A stretch of 64,000 nt of DNA from Trichostrongylus colubriformis (taxonomy: Eukaryota; Nematoda; Chromadorea; Rhabditida; Trichostrongylidae). A program made the translations under genes and the position numbers. The DNA is taken from the NCBI GenBank assembly GCA_963978905.1, contig OZ022260.1:14187725-14251724 (forward strand), in the 5' to 3' direction. The notes beneath the pieces are model-generated. The model saw only the letters and a list, made by a program, of their open reading frames with translations. It was not told the origin of the DNA and searched no databases. Of this stretch, positions 1-9,249 are shown piece after piece (the first letter of the stretch is position 1; each line of letters starts with the position of its first letter).

Positions 1-1248
1 CGAGACTTTTCTTTAATTTTTGTCATGCTACACCCCGTTTAGATGAATCTTGCGAGGACAGTTCGCGCTACTGTGATATTATCAAAGTGTTCCACTCGTA
101 GGTTTTTCCTCTCCTCAATTTCTTTGTATTTTTTTCAAACAAATACATGTAATTAACTGACAAAACGCATAATGAGGATCAGATATTCAAAGCAGTGAGC
201 ACAGTGGTCGTATGGGCGGGGCCACGGCGACATTTGATGCCAGCCCAACAGAGACCGCCCGGGAGCGCGCCTACTTCATCTGCACGATTAGTGCGCACAC
301 TGCTGTTAACTGGCGGATCAGCCGTATTCTATCGCATGGAACAGCTGCTCGGACAACTATTCCTTTTCAGATGCGATTCTGGCGAGGTTCGTCAGAAATG
401 TTGTGCAACGTGCAAGTATGTGGAAAAACGACGTCGCTGATCGACGTGAACGATATTTTCCTTCCTACTAGGCAATTCTCACTTTGAAAGCGAATTCGCT
501 CGCTATCACACTTTTCCCTTAACGCCCTGTTTTAATGCTATAAATAGTTGCCGATTCATCCCCTCAGTGTACCTCTCTTGATGATCTCATTAGACTAGCC
601 ATCGCCACCTTCCTATCAAAGAATTCTACAAGAAATCTCATGCTAATGGTTCTCATTCACGCAAAGGTTGTGACTGCCTCGCCTCTGCGCTCATCACATA
701 CTCCTTCGAGTATAAGCTGAACCCTGCCCCCGTTTTTATGCTAGCTCCCGTGCAATGTCAATAATTTGTTGTGGAAATTGTTGCAATATAGAGGAGTGAT
801 ACATGTTTTTTTAAATAAGTTTCGCTTATTATTTCATGTTATAATAAATATTTATTTGTTTGGTAATATATGCATGAGAATTCGTTTTATCGATGAAACA
901 TATATAGATGGAAGTTCGTATCATTGAATAACACTGCTGTTGGCATCTACTGCTTGAAAAAGGAGGAGAGGAGACTCATTGCCTAATGCACCTGTAAATC
1001 GCCTACCTTGCTCATGATAAAGTTCCACAAAACTCATCATGTCTTATCTAGAAGGCATGATCAAAAAGACGTCAAATGCGGCTGGTAAGCACCCTTTTGG
1101 AATGACGATTTCAAACAATCACACAAATGCACCACACGTCTTCTCTCGTTCTGAGCCACTGCAAGGTTTAGACAAACTTATGCGAACAACAACATTTGAT
1201 ACGTAGCTCAAGCACGAAAAAAAGGTGAAAGGCATTTCTGTGAACCTA
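1..1248. other. No recognisable gene left of the array
   Basis: AT-rich sequence with only short overlapping open frames (for example around 195-487) that resemble no family I know and have no visible splice structure. A TATA-like string (ctataaatag) lies near 538-547, but I see no gene attached to it. The homology to the tRNA repeat spacer starts near 1249. Confidence 0.6.
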
Positions 1249-1325
1249 GGTGGTCCAAATAAGGATGCTTGTGTGAGGTGCAGAGTACTGAGATGAGGTT
1301 CTATCGCGACGGTAACAAAGCAAGA

Positions 1326-1397
1326 TCCGATGTGGTCTAGTGGTTAGGATTTGCGGCTCTCACCCGCAAGGCCCGGGTTCGCTTCCCGGCATTGGGA
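1326..1397 (+). tRNA. tRNA-Glu(CUC) copy 1 (edge copy)
   Basis: Leftmost copy. It carries A58C in the T-loop, which damages the B box, and CATTGGG in the acceptor strand, leaving only G-U wobbles at two pairs. Probably weak or inactive. Next copy 204 bp on. Confidence 0.75.
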
Positions 1398-1529
1398 TAA
1401 TTTTTGCATAATGCGGGGCTCGATGATGATTTATAACTGATCAAGTTCAACGGTCCGAAAGGGGATGCTTGTGTGAGGTGCAGAGTGAGTACTGAGATGA
1501 GGTTCTATCGCGACGGTAACAAAGCAAGA

Positions 1530-1601
1530 TCCGATGTGGTCTAGTGGTTAGGATTTGCGGCTCTCACCCGCAAGGCCCGGGTTCGATTCCCGGCATCGGG
1601 A
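1530..1601 (+). tRNA. tRNA-Glu(CUC) copy 2
   Basis: Acceptor strand CATCGGG makes the first pair U1-G72. Otherwise consensus; next copy 200 bp on. Confidence 0.88.
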
Positions 1602-1729
1602 TAATTTTTGCATAATGCGGGGCTCGATGATGATTTATAACTGATCAAGTTCAACGGTCCGAAAGGGGATGCATGTGTAAGGTGCAGAGTACTGAGATGA
1701 GGTTCTATCGCGACGGTGACAAAGCAAGA

Positions 1730-1801
1730 TCCGATGTGGTCTAGTGGTTAGGATTTGCGGCTCTCACCCGCAAGGCCCGGGTTCGATTCCCGGCATCGGA
1801 A
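1730..1801 (+). tRNA. tRNA-Glu(CUC) copy 3
   Basis: Consensus copy; next 204 bp on. Confidence 0.93.
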
Positions 1802-1933
1802 TAAATTTTGCATAATGCGGGGCTCGATGATGATTTATAACTGATCAAGTTCAACGGTCCGAAAGGGGATGCATGTGTAAGGTGCAGAGTGAGTACTGAG
1901 ATGAGGTTCTATCGCGACGGTGACAAAGCAAGA

Positions 1934-2005
1934 TCCGATGTGGTCTAGTGGTTAGGATTTGCGGCTCTCACCCGCAAGGCCCGGGTTCGATTCCCGGCAT
2001 CGGAA
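1934..2005 (+). tRNA. tRNA-Glu(CUC) copy 4
   Basis: Consensus copy; next 200 bp on. Confidence 0.93.
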
Positions 2006-2133
2006 TAAATCTTGCATAATGCGGGGCTCGATGATGATTTATAACTGGTCAAGTTCAACGATCCGAAAGGGGATGCTTGTGTGAGGTGCAGAGTACTGAG
2101 ATGAGGTTCTATCGCGACGGTGACAAAGCAGGA

Positions 2134-2205
2134 TCCGATGTGGTCTAGTGGTTAGGATTTGCGGCTCTCACCCGCAAGGCCCGGGTTCGATTCCCGGCAT
2201 CGGAA
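2134..2205 (+). tRNA. tRNA-Glu(CUC) copy 5
   Basis: Consensus copy; next 200 bp on. Confidence 0.93.
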
Positions 2206-2333
2206 TAAATTTTGCATAATGCGGGGCCCGATGATGATTTATAACTGATCAAGTTCAACGATCCGAAAGGGGATGCTTGTGTGAGGTGCAGAGTACTGAG
2301 ATGAGGTTCTATCGCGACGGTGACAAATCAAGA

Positions 2334-2405
2334 TCCGATGTGGTCTAGTGGTTAGGATTTGCGGCTCTCACCCGCAAGGCCCGGGTTCGTTTCCCGGCAT
2401 CGGAA
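2334..2405 (+). tRNA. tRNA-Glu(CUC) copy 6
   Basis: A58T in the T-loop removes the invariant A58 and weakens the B box. Next 203 bp on. Confidence 0.82.
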
Positions 2406-2536
2406 TAAGTTTTGCATAATGCGGGGCTCGATATGATTTATAACTGATCAAGTTCAACGGTCCGAAAGGGGATGCATGTGTAAGGTGCAGAGTGAGTACT
2501 GAGATGAGGATCTATCGCGACGGTGGCAAAGCAAGA

Positions 2537-2608
2537 TCCGATGTGGTCTAGTGGTTAGGATTTGCGGCTCTCACCCGCAAGGCCCGGGTTCGATTCCCGG
2601 CATCGGAA
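2537..2608 (+). tRNA. tRNA-Glu(CUC) copy 7
   Basis: Consensus copy; next 204 bp on. Confidence 0.93.
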
Positions 2609-2740
2609 TAAGTTTTGCATAATGCGGGGCCCAGTGATGATTTGTAACTGATCAAGTTCAACGGTCCGAAAGGGGATGCTTGTGTGAGGTGCAGAGTGAG
2701 TACTGAGATGAGGTTCTATCGCGACGGTGACAAAACAAGA

Positions 2741-2812
2741 TCCGATGTGGTCTAGTAGATAGGATTTGCGGCTCTCACCCGCAAGGCCCGGGTTCGATTC
2801 CCGGCATCGGAG
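2741..2812 (+). tRNA. tRNA-Glu(CUC) copy 8 (D-loop/discriminator variant)
   Basis: D-loop AGTAGATA (G18A, U20A) and discriminator G73 in place of A. Loss of G18 should weaken the D-loop/T-loop contact. Same haplotype as copies 12 and 20. Next 200 bp on. Confidence 0.75.
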
Positions 2813-2940
2813 TAAATTTTGCATAATGCGGGGCTCGATGATGATTTATAACTGATCAAGTTCAACGATCCGAAAGGGGATGCTTGTGTGAGGTGCAGAG
2901 TACTGAGATGAGGTTCTATCGCGACGGTGACAAAACAAGA

Positions 2941-3012
2941 TCCGATGTGGTCTAGTGGTTAGGATTTGCGGCTCTCACCCGCAAGGCCCGGGTTCGATTC
3001 CCGGCATCGGAA
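2941..3012 (+). tRNA. tRNA-Glu(CUC) copy 9
   Basis: Consensus copy; next 204 bp on. Confidence 0.93.
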
Positions 3013-3144
3013 TAAGTTTTGCATGATGCGGGGCCCAGTGATGATTTGTAACTGATCAAGTTCAACGGTCCGAAAGGGGATGCATGTGTAAGGTGCAGAG
3101 TGAGTACTGAGATGAGGATCTATCGCGACGGTGGCAAAGCAAGA

Positions 3145-3216
3145 TCCGATGTGGTCTAGTGGTTAGGATTTGCGGCTCTCACCCGCAAGGCCCGGGTTCG
3201 ATTCCCGGCATCGGAA
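3145..3216 (+). tRNA. tRNA-Glu(CUC) copy 10
   Basis: Consensus copy; next 204 bp on. Confidence 0.93.
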
Positions 3217-3348
3217 CAAATTTTGCATAATGCGGGGCTCGATGATGATTTATAACTGATCAAGTTCAACGATCCGAAAGGGGATGCATGTGTAAGGTGC
3301 AGAGTGAGTACTGAGATGAGGATCTATCGCGACGGTGGCAAAGCAAGA

Positions 3349-3420
3349 TCCGATGTGGTCTAGTGGTTAGGATTTGCGGCTCTCACCCGCAAGGCCCGGG
3401 TTCGATTCCCGGCATCGGAA
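3349..3420 (+). tRNA. tRNA-Glu(CUC) copy 11
   Basis: Consensus copy; next 199 bp on because of a 5-bp deletion just upstream of copy 12. Confidence 0.93.
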
Positions 3421-3547
3421 TAAGTTTTGCATAATGCGGGGCCCAGTGATGATTTGTAACTGATCAAGTTCAACGGTCCGAAAGGGGATGCTTGTGTGAG
3501 GTGCAGAGTGAGTACTGAGATGAGGTTCTATCGCGACGGTGACAAGA

Positions 3548-3619
3548 TCCGATGTGGTCTAGTAGATAGGATTTGCGGCTCTCACCCGCAAGGCCCGGGT
3601 TCGATTCCCGGCATCGGAG
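3548..3619 (+). tRNA. tRNA-Glu(CUC) copy 12 (D-loop/discriminator variant)
   Basis: G18A, U20A and G73 as in copies 8 and 20; also a 5-bp deletion in the immediate 5' flank. Next 200 bp on. Confidence 0.75.
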
Positions 3620-3747
3620 TAAATTTTGCATAATGCGGGGCTCGATGATGATTTATAACTGATCAAGTTCAACGATCCGAAAGGGGATGCTTGTGTGAGG
3701 TGCAGAGTACTGAGATGAGGTTCTATCGCGACGGTGACAAAGCAGGA

Positions 3748-3819
3748 TCCGATGTGGTCTAGTGGTTAGGATTTGCGGCTCTCACCCGCAAGGCCCGGGT
3801 TCGATTCCCGGCATCGGAA
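3748..3819 (+). tRNA. tRNA-Glu(CUC) copy 13
   Basis: Consensus copy; next 200 bp on. Confidence 0.93.
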
Positions 3820-3947
3820 TAAATTTTGCATAATGCGGGGCCCGATGATGATTTATAACTGATCAAGTTCAACGATCCGAAAGGGGATGCTTGTGTGAGG
3901 TGCAGAGTACTGAGATGAGGTTCTATCGCGACGGTGACAAATCAAGA

Positions 3948-4019
3948 TCCGATGTGGTCTAGTGGTTAGGATTTGCGGCTCTCACCCGCAAGGCCCGGGT
4001 TCGATTCCCGGCATCGGAA
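3948..4019 (+). tRNA. tRNA-Glu(CUC) copy 14
   Basis: Consensus copy; next 204 bp on. Confidence 0.93.
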
Positions 4020-4151
4020 TAAGTTTTGCATAATGCGGGGCTCGATGATGATTTATAACTGATCAAGTTCAACGGTCCGAAAGGGGATGCATGTGTAAGG
4101 TGCAGAGTGAGTACTGAGATGAGGTTCTATCGCGACGGTGACAAAGCAAGA

Positions 4152-4223
4152 TCCGATGTGGTCTAGTGGTTAGGATTTGCGGCTCTCACCCGCAAGGCCC
4201 GGGTTCGATTCCCGGCATCGGAA
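4152..4223 (+). tRNA. tRNA-Glu(CUC) copy 15
   Basis: Consensus copy; next 204 bp on. Confidence 0.93.
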
Positions 4224-4355
4224 TAGGTTTTGCATAATGCGGGGCTCGATGATGATTTATAACTGATCAAGTTCAACGGTCCGAAAGGGGATGCATGTGT
4301 AAGGTGCAGAGTGAGTACTGAGATGAGGTTCTATCGCGACGGTGACAAAGCAAGA

Positions 4356-4427
4356 TCCGATGTGGTCTAGTGGTTAGGATTTGCGGCTCTCACCCGCAAG
4401 GCCCGGGTTCGATTCCCGGCATCGGAA
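4356..4427 (+). tRNA. tRNA-Glu(CUC) copy 16
   Basis: Consensus copy; next 200 bp on. Confidence 0.93.
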
Positions 4428-4555
4428 CAAATTTTGCATAATGCGGGGCTCGATGATGATTTATAACTGATCAAGTTCAACGATCCGAAAGGGGATGCTT
4501 GTGTGAGGTGCAGAGTACTGAGACGAGGTTCTATCGCGACGGTGACAAAACAAGA

Positions 4556-4627
4556 TCCGATGTGGTCTAGTGGTTAGGATTTGCGGCTCTCACCCGCAAG
4601 GCCCGGGTTCGATTCCCGGCATCGGAA
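4556..4627 (+). tRNA. tRNA-Glu(CUC) copy 17
   Basis: Consensus copy; next 200 bp on. Confidence 0.93.
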
Positions 4628-4755
4628 TAAATTTTGCATAATGCGGGGCTCGATGATGATTTATAACTGGTCAAGTTCAACGATCCGAAAGGGGATGCTT
4701 GTGTGAGGTGCAGAGTACTGAGATGAGGTTCTATCGCGACGGTGACAAAACAAGA

Positions 4756-4827
4756 TCCGATGTGGTCTAGTCGTTAGGATTTGCGGCTCTCACCCGCAAG
4801 GCCCGGGTTCGATTCCCGGCATCGGAA
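4756..4827 (+). tRNA. tRNA-Glu(CUC) copy 18
   Basis: G18C in the D-loop, a private change at an invariant position that also lies in the A box. Next 204 bp on. Confidence 0.82.
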
Positions 4828-4959
4828 CAAATTTTGCATAATGCGGGGCTCGATGATGATTTATAACTGATCAAGTTCAACGATCCGAAAGGGGATGCAT
4901 GTGTAAGGTGCAGAGTGAGTACTGAGATGAGGATCTATCGCGACGGTGGCAAAGCAAGA

Positions 4960-5031
4960 TCCGATGTGGTCTAGTGGTTAGGATTTGCGGCTCTCACCCG
5001 CAAGGCCCGGGTTCGATTCCCGGCATCGGAA
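4960..5031 (+). tRNA. tRNA-Glu(CUC) copy 19
   Basis: Consensus copy; next 204 bp on. Confidence 0.93.
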
Positions 5032-5163
5032 TAAGTTTTGCATAATGCGGGGCCCAGTGATGATTTGTAACTGATCAAGTTCAACGGTCCGAAAGGGGAT
5101 GCTTGTGTGAGGTGCAGAGTGAGTACTGAGATGAGGTTCTATCGCGACGGTGACAAAACAAGA

Positions 5164-5235
5164 TCCGATGTGGTCTAGTAGATAGGATTTGCGGCTCTCA
5201 CCCGCAAGGCCCGGGTTCGAGTCCCGGCATCGGAG
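5164..5235 (+). tRNA. tRNA-Glu(CUC) copy 20 (D-loop/discriminator variant)
   Basis: G18A, U20A, G73 as in copies 8 and 12, plus U59G in the T-loop. Next 200 bp on. Confidence 0.72.
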
Positions 5236-5363
5236 TAAATTTTGCATAATGCGGGGCTCGATGATGATTTATAACTGATCAAGTTCAACGATCCGAAAGG
5301 GGATGCTTGTGTGAGGTGCAGAGTACTGAGATGAGGTTCTATCGCGACGGTGACAAAACAAGA

Positions 5364-5435
5364 TCCGATGTGGTCTAGTGGTTAGGATTTGCGGCTCTCA
5401 CTCGCAAGGCCCGGGTTCGATTCCCGGCATCGGAA
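5364..5435 (+). tRNA. tRNA-Glu(CUC) copy 21
   Basis: C39T turns the last anticodon-stem pair into G31-U39. Next 204 bp on. Confidence 0.9.
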
Positions 5436-5567
5436 TAAGTTTTGCATAATGCGGGGCCCAGTGATGATTTGTAACTGATCAAGTTCAACGGTCCGAAAGG
5501 GGATGCATGTGTAAGGTGCAGAGTGAGTACTGAGATGAGGATCTATCGCGACGGTGGCAAAGCAAGA

Positions 5568-5639
5568 TCCGATGTGGTCTAGTGGTTAGGATTTGCGGCT
5601 CTCACCCGCAAGGCCCGGGTTCGATTCCCGGCATCGGAA
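5568..5639 (+). tRNA. tRNA-Glu(CUC) copy 22
   Basis: Consensus copy; first of a six-copy block repeated from copy 28. Next 204 bp on. Confidence 0.93.
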
Positions 5640-5771
5640 TAAGTTTTGCATAATGCGGGGCTCGATGATGATTTATAACTGATCAAGTTCAACGGTCCGA
5701 AAGGGGATGCATGTGTAAGGTGCAGAGTGAGTACTGAGATGAGGTTCTATCGCGACGGTGACAAAGCAAGA

Positions 5772-5843
5772 TCCGATGTGGTCTAGTGGTTAGGATTTGC
5801 GGCTCTCACCCGCAAGGCCCGGGTTCGATTCCCGGCATCGGAA
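5772..5843 (+). tRNA. tRNA-Glu(CUC) copy 23
   Basis: Consensus copy; next 200 bp on. Confidence 0.93.
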
Positions 5844-5971
5844 TAAATTTTGCATAATGCGGGGCTCGATGATGATTTATAACTGATCAAGTTCAACGAT
5901 CCGAAAGGGGATGCTTGTGTGAGGTGCAGAGTACTGAGATGAGGTTCTATCGCGACGGTGACAAAACAAGA

Positions 5972-6043
5972 TCCGATGTGGTCTAGTGGTTAGGATTTGC
6001 GGCTCTCACCCGCAAGGCCCGGGTTCGATTCCCGGCATCGGAA
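5972..6043 (+). tRNA. tRNA-Glu(CUC) copy 24
   Basis: Consensus copy; next 204 bp on. Confidence 0.93.
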
Positions 6044-6175
6044 TAAGTTTTGCATAATGCGGGGCCCAGTGATGATTTGTAACTGATCAAGTTCAACGGT
6101 CCGAAAGGGGATGCATGTGTAAGGTGCAGAGTGAGTACTGAGATGAGGATCTATCGCGACGGTGGCAAAGCAAGA

Positions 6176-6247
6176 TCCGATGTGGTCTAGTGGTTAGGAT
6201 TTGCGGCTCTCACCCGCAAGGCCCGGGTTCGATTCCCGGCATCGGAA
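6176..6247 (+). tRNA. tRNA-Glu(CUC) copy 25
   Basis: Consensus copy; next 204 bp on. Confidence 0.93.
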
Positions 6248-6379
6248 TAAGTTTTGCATAATGCGGGGCCCAGTGATGATTTGTAACTGATCAAGTTCAA
6301 CGGTCCGAAAGGGGATGCTTGTGTGAGGTGCAGAGTGAGTACTGAGATGAGGTTCTATCGCGACGGTGACAAAGCAAGA

Positions 6380-6451
6380 TCCGATGTGGTCTAGTGGTTA
6401 GGATTTGCGGCTCTCACCCGCAAGGCCCGGGTTCGATTCCCGGCATCGCAA
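6380..6451 (+). tRNA. tRNA-Glu(CUC) copy 26 (acceptor mismatch)
   Basis: G71C creates a C2-C71 mismatch in the acceptor stem; the same change is in copies 32 and 37. Next 200 bp on. Confidence 0.8.
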
Positions 6452-6579
6452 TAAATTTTGCATAATGCGGGGCTCGATGATGATTTATAACTGATCAAGT
6501 TCAACGATCCGAAAGGGGATGCTTGTGTGAGGTGCAGAGTACTGAGATGAGGTTCTATCGCGACGGTGACAAATCAAGA

Positions 6580-6651
6580 TCCGATGTGGTCTAGTGGTTA
6601 GGATTTGCGGCTCTCACCCGCAAGGCCCGGGTTCGATTCCCGGCATCGGAA
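6580..6651 (+). tRNA. tRNA-Glu(CUC) copy 27
   Basis: Consensus copy; next 204 bp on. Confidence 0.93.
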
Positions 6652-6783
6652 TAAGTTTTGCATAATGCGGGGCCCAGTGATGATTTGTAACTGATCAAGT
6701 TCAACGGTCCGAAAGGGGATGCATGTGTAAGGTGCAGAGTGAGTACTGAGATGAGGATCTATCGCGACGGTGGCAAAGCAAGA

Positions 6784-6855
6784 TCCGATGTGGTCTAGTG
6801 GTTAGGATTTGCGGCTCTCACCCGCAAGGCCCGGGTTCGATTCCCGGCATCGGAA
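6784..6855 (+). tRNA. tRNA-Glu(CUC) copy 28
   Basis: Consensus copy, counterpart of copy 22; next 204 bp on. Confidence 0.93.
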
Positions 6856-6987
6856 TAAGTTTTGCATAATGCGGGGCTCGATGATGATTTATAACTGATC
6901 AAGTTCAACGGTCCGAAAGGGGATGCATGTGTAAGGTGCAGAGTGAGTACTGAGATGAGGTTCTATCGCGACGGTGACAAAGCAAGA

Positions 6988-7059
6988 TCCGATGTGGTCT
7001 AGTGGTTAGGATTTGCGGCTCTCACCCGCAAGGCCCGGGTTCGATTCCCGGCATCGGAA
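6988..7059 (+). tRNA. tRNA-Glu(CUC) copy 29
   Basis: Consensus copy; next 200 bp on. Confidence 0.93.
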
Positions 7060-7187
7060 TAAATTTTGCATAATGCGGGGCTCGATGATGATTTATAACT
7101 GATCAAGTTCAACGATCCGAAAGGGGATGCTTGTGTGAGGTGCAGAGTACTGAGATGAGGTTCTATCGCGACGGTGACAAAACAAGA

Positions 7188-7259
7188 TCCGATGTGGTCT
7201 AGTGGTTAGGATTTGCGGCTCTCACCCGCAAGGCCCGGGTTCGATTCCCGGCATCGGAA
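7188..7259 (+). tRNA. tRNA-Glu(CUC) copy 30
   Basis: Consensus copy; next 204 bp on. Confidence 0.93.
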
Positions 7260-7391
7260 TAAGTTTTGCATAATGCGGGGCCCAGTGATGATTTGTAACT
7301 GATCAAGTTCAACGGTCCGAAAGGGGATGCATGTGTAAGGTGCAGAGTGAGTACTGAGATGAGGATCTATCGCGACGGTGGCAAAGCAAGA

Positions 7392-7463
7392 TCCGATGTG
7401 GTCTAGTGGTTAGGATTTGCGGCTCTCACCCGCAAGGCCCGGGTTCGATTCCCGGCATCGGAA
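7392..7463 (+). tRNA. tRNA-Glu(CUC) copy 31
   Basis: Consensus copy; next 204 bp on. Confidence 0.93.
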
Positions 7464-7595
7464 TAAGTTTTGCATAATGCGGGGCCCAGTGATGATTTGT
7501 AACTGATCAAGTTCAACGGTCCGAAAGGGGATGCTTGTGTGAGGTGCAGAGTGAGTACTGAGATGAGGTTCTATCGCGACGGTGACAAAGCAAGA

Positions 7596-7667
7596 TCCGA
7601 TGTGGTCTAGTGGTTAGGATTTGCGGCTCTCACCCGCAAGGCCCGGGTTCGATTCCCGGCATCGCAA
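7596..7667 (+). tRNA. tRNA-Glu(CUC) copy 32 (acceptor mismatch)
   Basis: G71C (C2-C71 mismatch), counterpart of copy 26. Next 200 bp on. Confidence 0.8.
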
Positions 7668-7795
7668 TAAATTTTGCATAATGCGGGGCTCGATGATGAT
7701 TTATAACTGATCAAGTTCAACGATCCGAAAGGGGATGCTTGTGTGAGGTGCAGAGTACTGAGATGAGGTTCTATCGCGACGGTGACAAATCAAGA

Positions 7796-7867
7796 TCCGA
7801 TGTGGTCTAGTGGTTAGGATTTGCGGCTCTCACCCGCAAGGCCCGGGTTCGATTCCCGGCATCGGAA
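7796..7867 (+). tRNA. tRNA-Glu(CUC) copy 33
   Basis: Consensus copy; next 200 bp on. Confidence 0.93.
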
Positions 7868-7995
7868 TAAATTTTGCATAATGCGGGGCTCGATGATGAT
7901 TTATAACTGGTCAAGTTCAACGATCCGAAAGGGGATGCTTGTGTGAGGTGCAGAGTACTGAGATGAGGTTCTATCGCGACGGTGACAAAGCAAGA

Positions 7996-8065
7996 TCCGA
8001 TGTGGTCTAGTGGTTAGGATGCGGCTCTCACCCGCAAGGCCCGGGTTCGATTCCCGGCATCGGAA
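7996..8065 (+). tRNA. tRNA-Glu(CUC) copy 34 (2-nt deletion)
   Basis: Two T residues are missing between the D-stem and anticodon stem (ggatgcgg in place of ggatttgcgg), so residue 26 and one closing pair are lost and the gene is 70 nt. Likely non-functional. Next 198 bp on. Confidence 0.65.
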
Positions 8066-8193
8066 TAAATTTTGCATAATGCGGGGCTCGATGATGATTT
8101 ATAACTGATCAAGTTCAACGATCCGAAAGGGGATGCTTGTGTGAGGTGCAGAGTACTGAGATGAGGTTCTATCGCGACGGTGACAAAACAAGA

Positions 8194-8265
8194 TCCGATG
8201 TGGTCTAGTGGTTAGGATTTGCGGCTCTCACCCGCAAGGCCCGGGTTCGATTCCCGGCATCGGAA
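8194..8265 (+). tRNA. tRNA-Glu(CUC) copy 35
   Basis: Consensus copy; next 204 bp on. Confidence 0.93.
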
Positions 8266-8397
8266 TAAGTTTTGCATAATGCGGGGCCCAGTGATGATTT
8301 GTAACTGATCAAGTTCAACGGTCCGAAAGGGGATGCATGTGTAAGGTGCAGAGTGAGTACTGAGATGAGGATCTATCGCGACGGTGGCAAAGCAAGA

Positions 8398-8469
8398 TCC
8401 GATGTGGTCTAGTGGTTAGGATTTGCGGCTCTCACCCGCAAGGCCCGGGTTCGATTCCCGGCATCGGAA
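8398..8469 (+). tRNA. tRNA-Glu(CUC) copy 36
   Basis: Consensus copy; next 204 bp on. Confidence 0.93.
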
Positions 8470-8601
8470 TAAGTTTTGCATAATGCGGGGCCCAGTGATG
8501 ATTTGTAACTGATCAAGTTCAACGGTCCGAAAGGGGATGCTTGTGTGAGGTGCAGAGTGAGTACTGAGATGAGGTTCTATCGCGACGGTGACAAAGCAAG
8601 A

Positions 8602-8673
8602 TCCGATGTGGTCTAGTGGTTAGGATTTGCGGCTCTCACCCGCAAGGCCCGGGTTCGATTCCCGGCATCGCAA
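8602..8673 (+). tRNA. tRNA-Glu(CUC) copy 37 (acceptor mismatch)
   Basis: G71C as in copies 26 and 32. Next 200 bp on. Confidence 0.8.
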
Positions 8674-8801
8674 TAAATTTTGCATAATGCGGGGCTCGAT
8701 GATGATTTATAACTGATCAAGTTCAACGATCCGAAAGGGGATGCTTGTGTGAGATGCAGAGTACTGAGATGAGGTTCTATCGCGACGGTGACAAATCAAG
8801 A

Positions 8802-8873
8802 TCCGATGTGGTCTAGTGGTTAGGATTTGCGGCTCTCACCCGCAAGGCCCGGGTTCGATTCCCGGCATCGGAA
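8802..8873 (+). tRNA. tRNA-Glu(CUC) copy 38
   Basis: Consensus copy; next 200 bp on. Confidence 0.93.
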
Positions 8874-9001
8874 TAAATTTTGCATAATGCGGGGCTCGAT
8901 GATGATTTATAACTGGTCAAGTTCAACGATCCGAAAGGGGATGCTTGTGTGAGGTGCAGAGTACTGAGATGAGGTTCTATCGCGACGGTGACAAAGCAAG
9001 A

Positions 9002-9073
9002 TCCGATGTGGTCTAGTGGTTAGGATTTGCGGCTCTCACCCGCAAGGCCCGGGTTCGATTCCCGGCATCGGAA
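9002..9073 (+). tRNA. tRNA-Glu(CUC) copy 39
   Basis: Consensus copy, last intact one before the retrotransposon; next 204 bp on. Confidence 0.93.
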
Positions 9074-9205
9074 TGAATTTTGCATAATGCGGGGCCCGAT
9101 GATGATTTGTAACTGATCAAGTTCAACGATCCGAAAGGGGATGCTTGTGTGAGGTGCAGAGTGAGTACTGAGATGAGGTTCTATCGCGACGGTGAGAAAG
9201 CAAGA

Positions 9206-9232
9206 TCCGATGTGGTCTAGTGGTTAGGATTT
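9206..9232 (+). pseudogene. tRNA-Glu copy 40, 5' fragment
   Basis: The first 27 nt of a consensus tRNA-Glu, cut after the D-arm at the edge of the anticodon stem by the retrotransposon at 9233-14921. The 3' fragment resumes at 14922. Removing the insert and one ATTT copy restores a 72-nt gene with 204-bp spacing to copy 41. Confidence 0.95.
9229..9232. repeat. Left target-site duplication of retrotransposon
   Basis: ATTT here is repeated at 14922-14925 on the other side of the insertion. The element's own tail is (ATTT)n on this strand, so the exact boundary is ambiguous by a repeat unit. Confidence 0.6.
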
Positions 9233-9249
9233 ATTTATTTATTTATTTA
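9233..9249 (-). repeat. (TAAA)n 3' tail of the retrotransposon
   Basis: Four ATTT units on the + strand, read as TAAA repeats at the 3' end of the minus-strand element, as expected for priming by target-primed reverse transcription. Confidence 0.8.

Larger units (their letters stand above)
5568..7995 (+). repeat. Higher-order repeat: six-copy block, two units
   Basis: Copies 22-27 (5568-6783) and 28-33 (6784-7995) match in spacing pattern and in the marker G71C at the fifth gene of each unit. Displacement is 1216 bp. Part of the block (copies 36-38) appears a third time, after the deletion copy 34. Confidence 0.85.
1249..9232 (+). repeat. tRNA-Glu(CUC) tandem array, left domain (copies 1-40)
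   Basis: Head-to-tail units of about 200 or 204 bp, each a 72-nt tRNA-Glu plus a spacer of about 130 bp. The tRNA folds as acceptor TCCGATG/CATCGGA, D-stem GTCT, anticodon stem TGCGG/CCGCA around loop CTCTCAC (anticodon CTC) and T-stem CCGGG/CCCGG. The A box (TGGTCTAGTGG) and B box (GGTTCGATTCC) match Pol III consensus, and a TTTT run follows 4-5 nt after the discriminator. The 200/204 difference is one GAGT insertion in the spacer (gcagagtgagtact against gcagagtact). This domain is marked by spacers with gatgcatgtg and ggatctatcg, and by gene variants G18A/U20A/G73 and C71 not seen right of the retrotransposon. Confidence 0.97.

Noticed and set aside
195..487. Two overlapping + strand open frames near the left edge
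   Set aside because: Different frames of the same stretch, no domain, no splice context.
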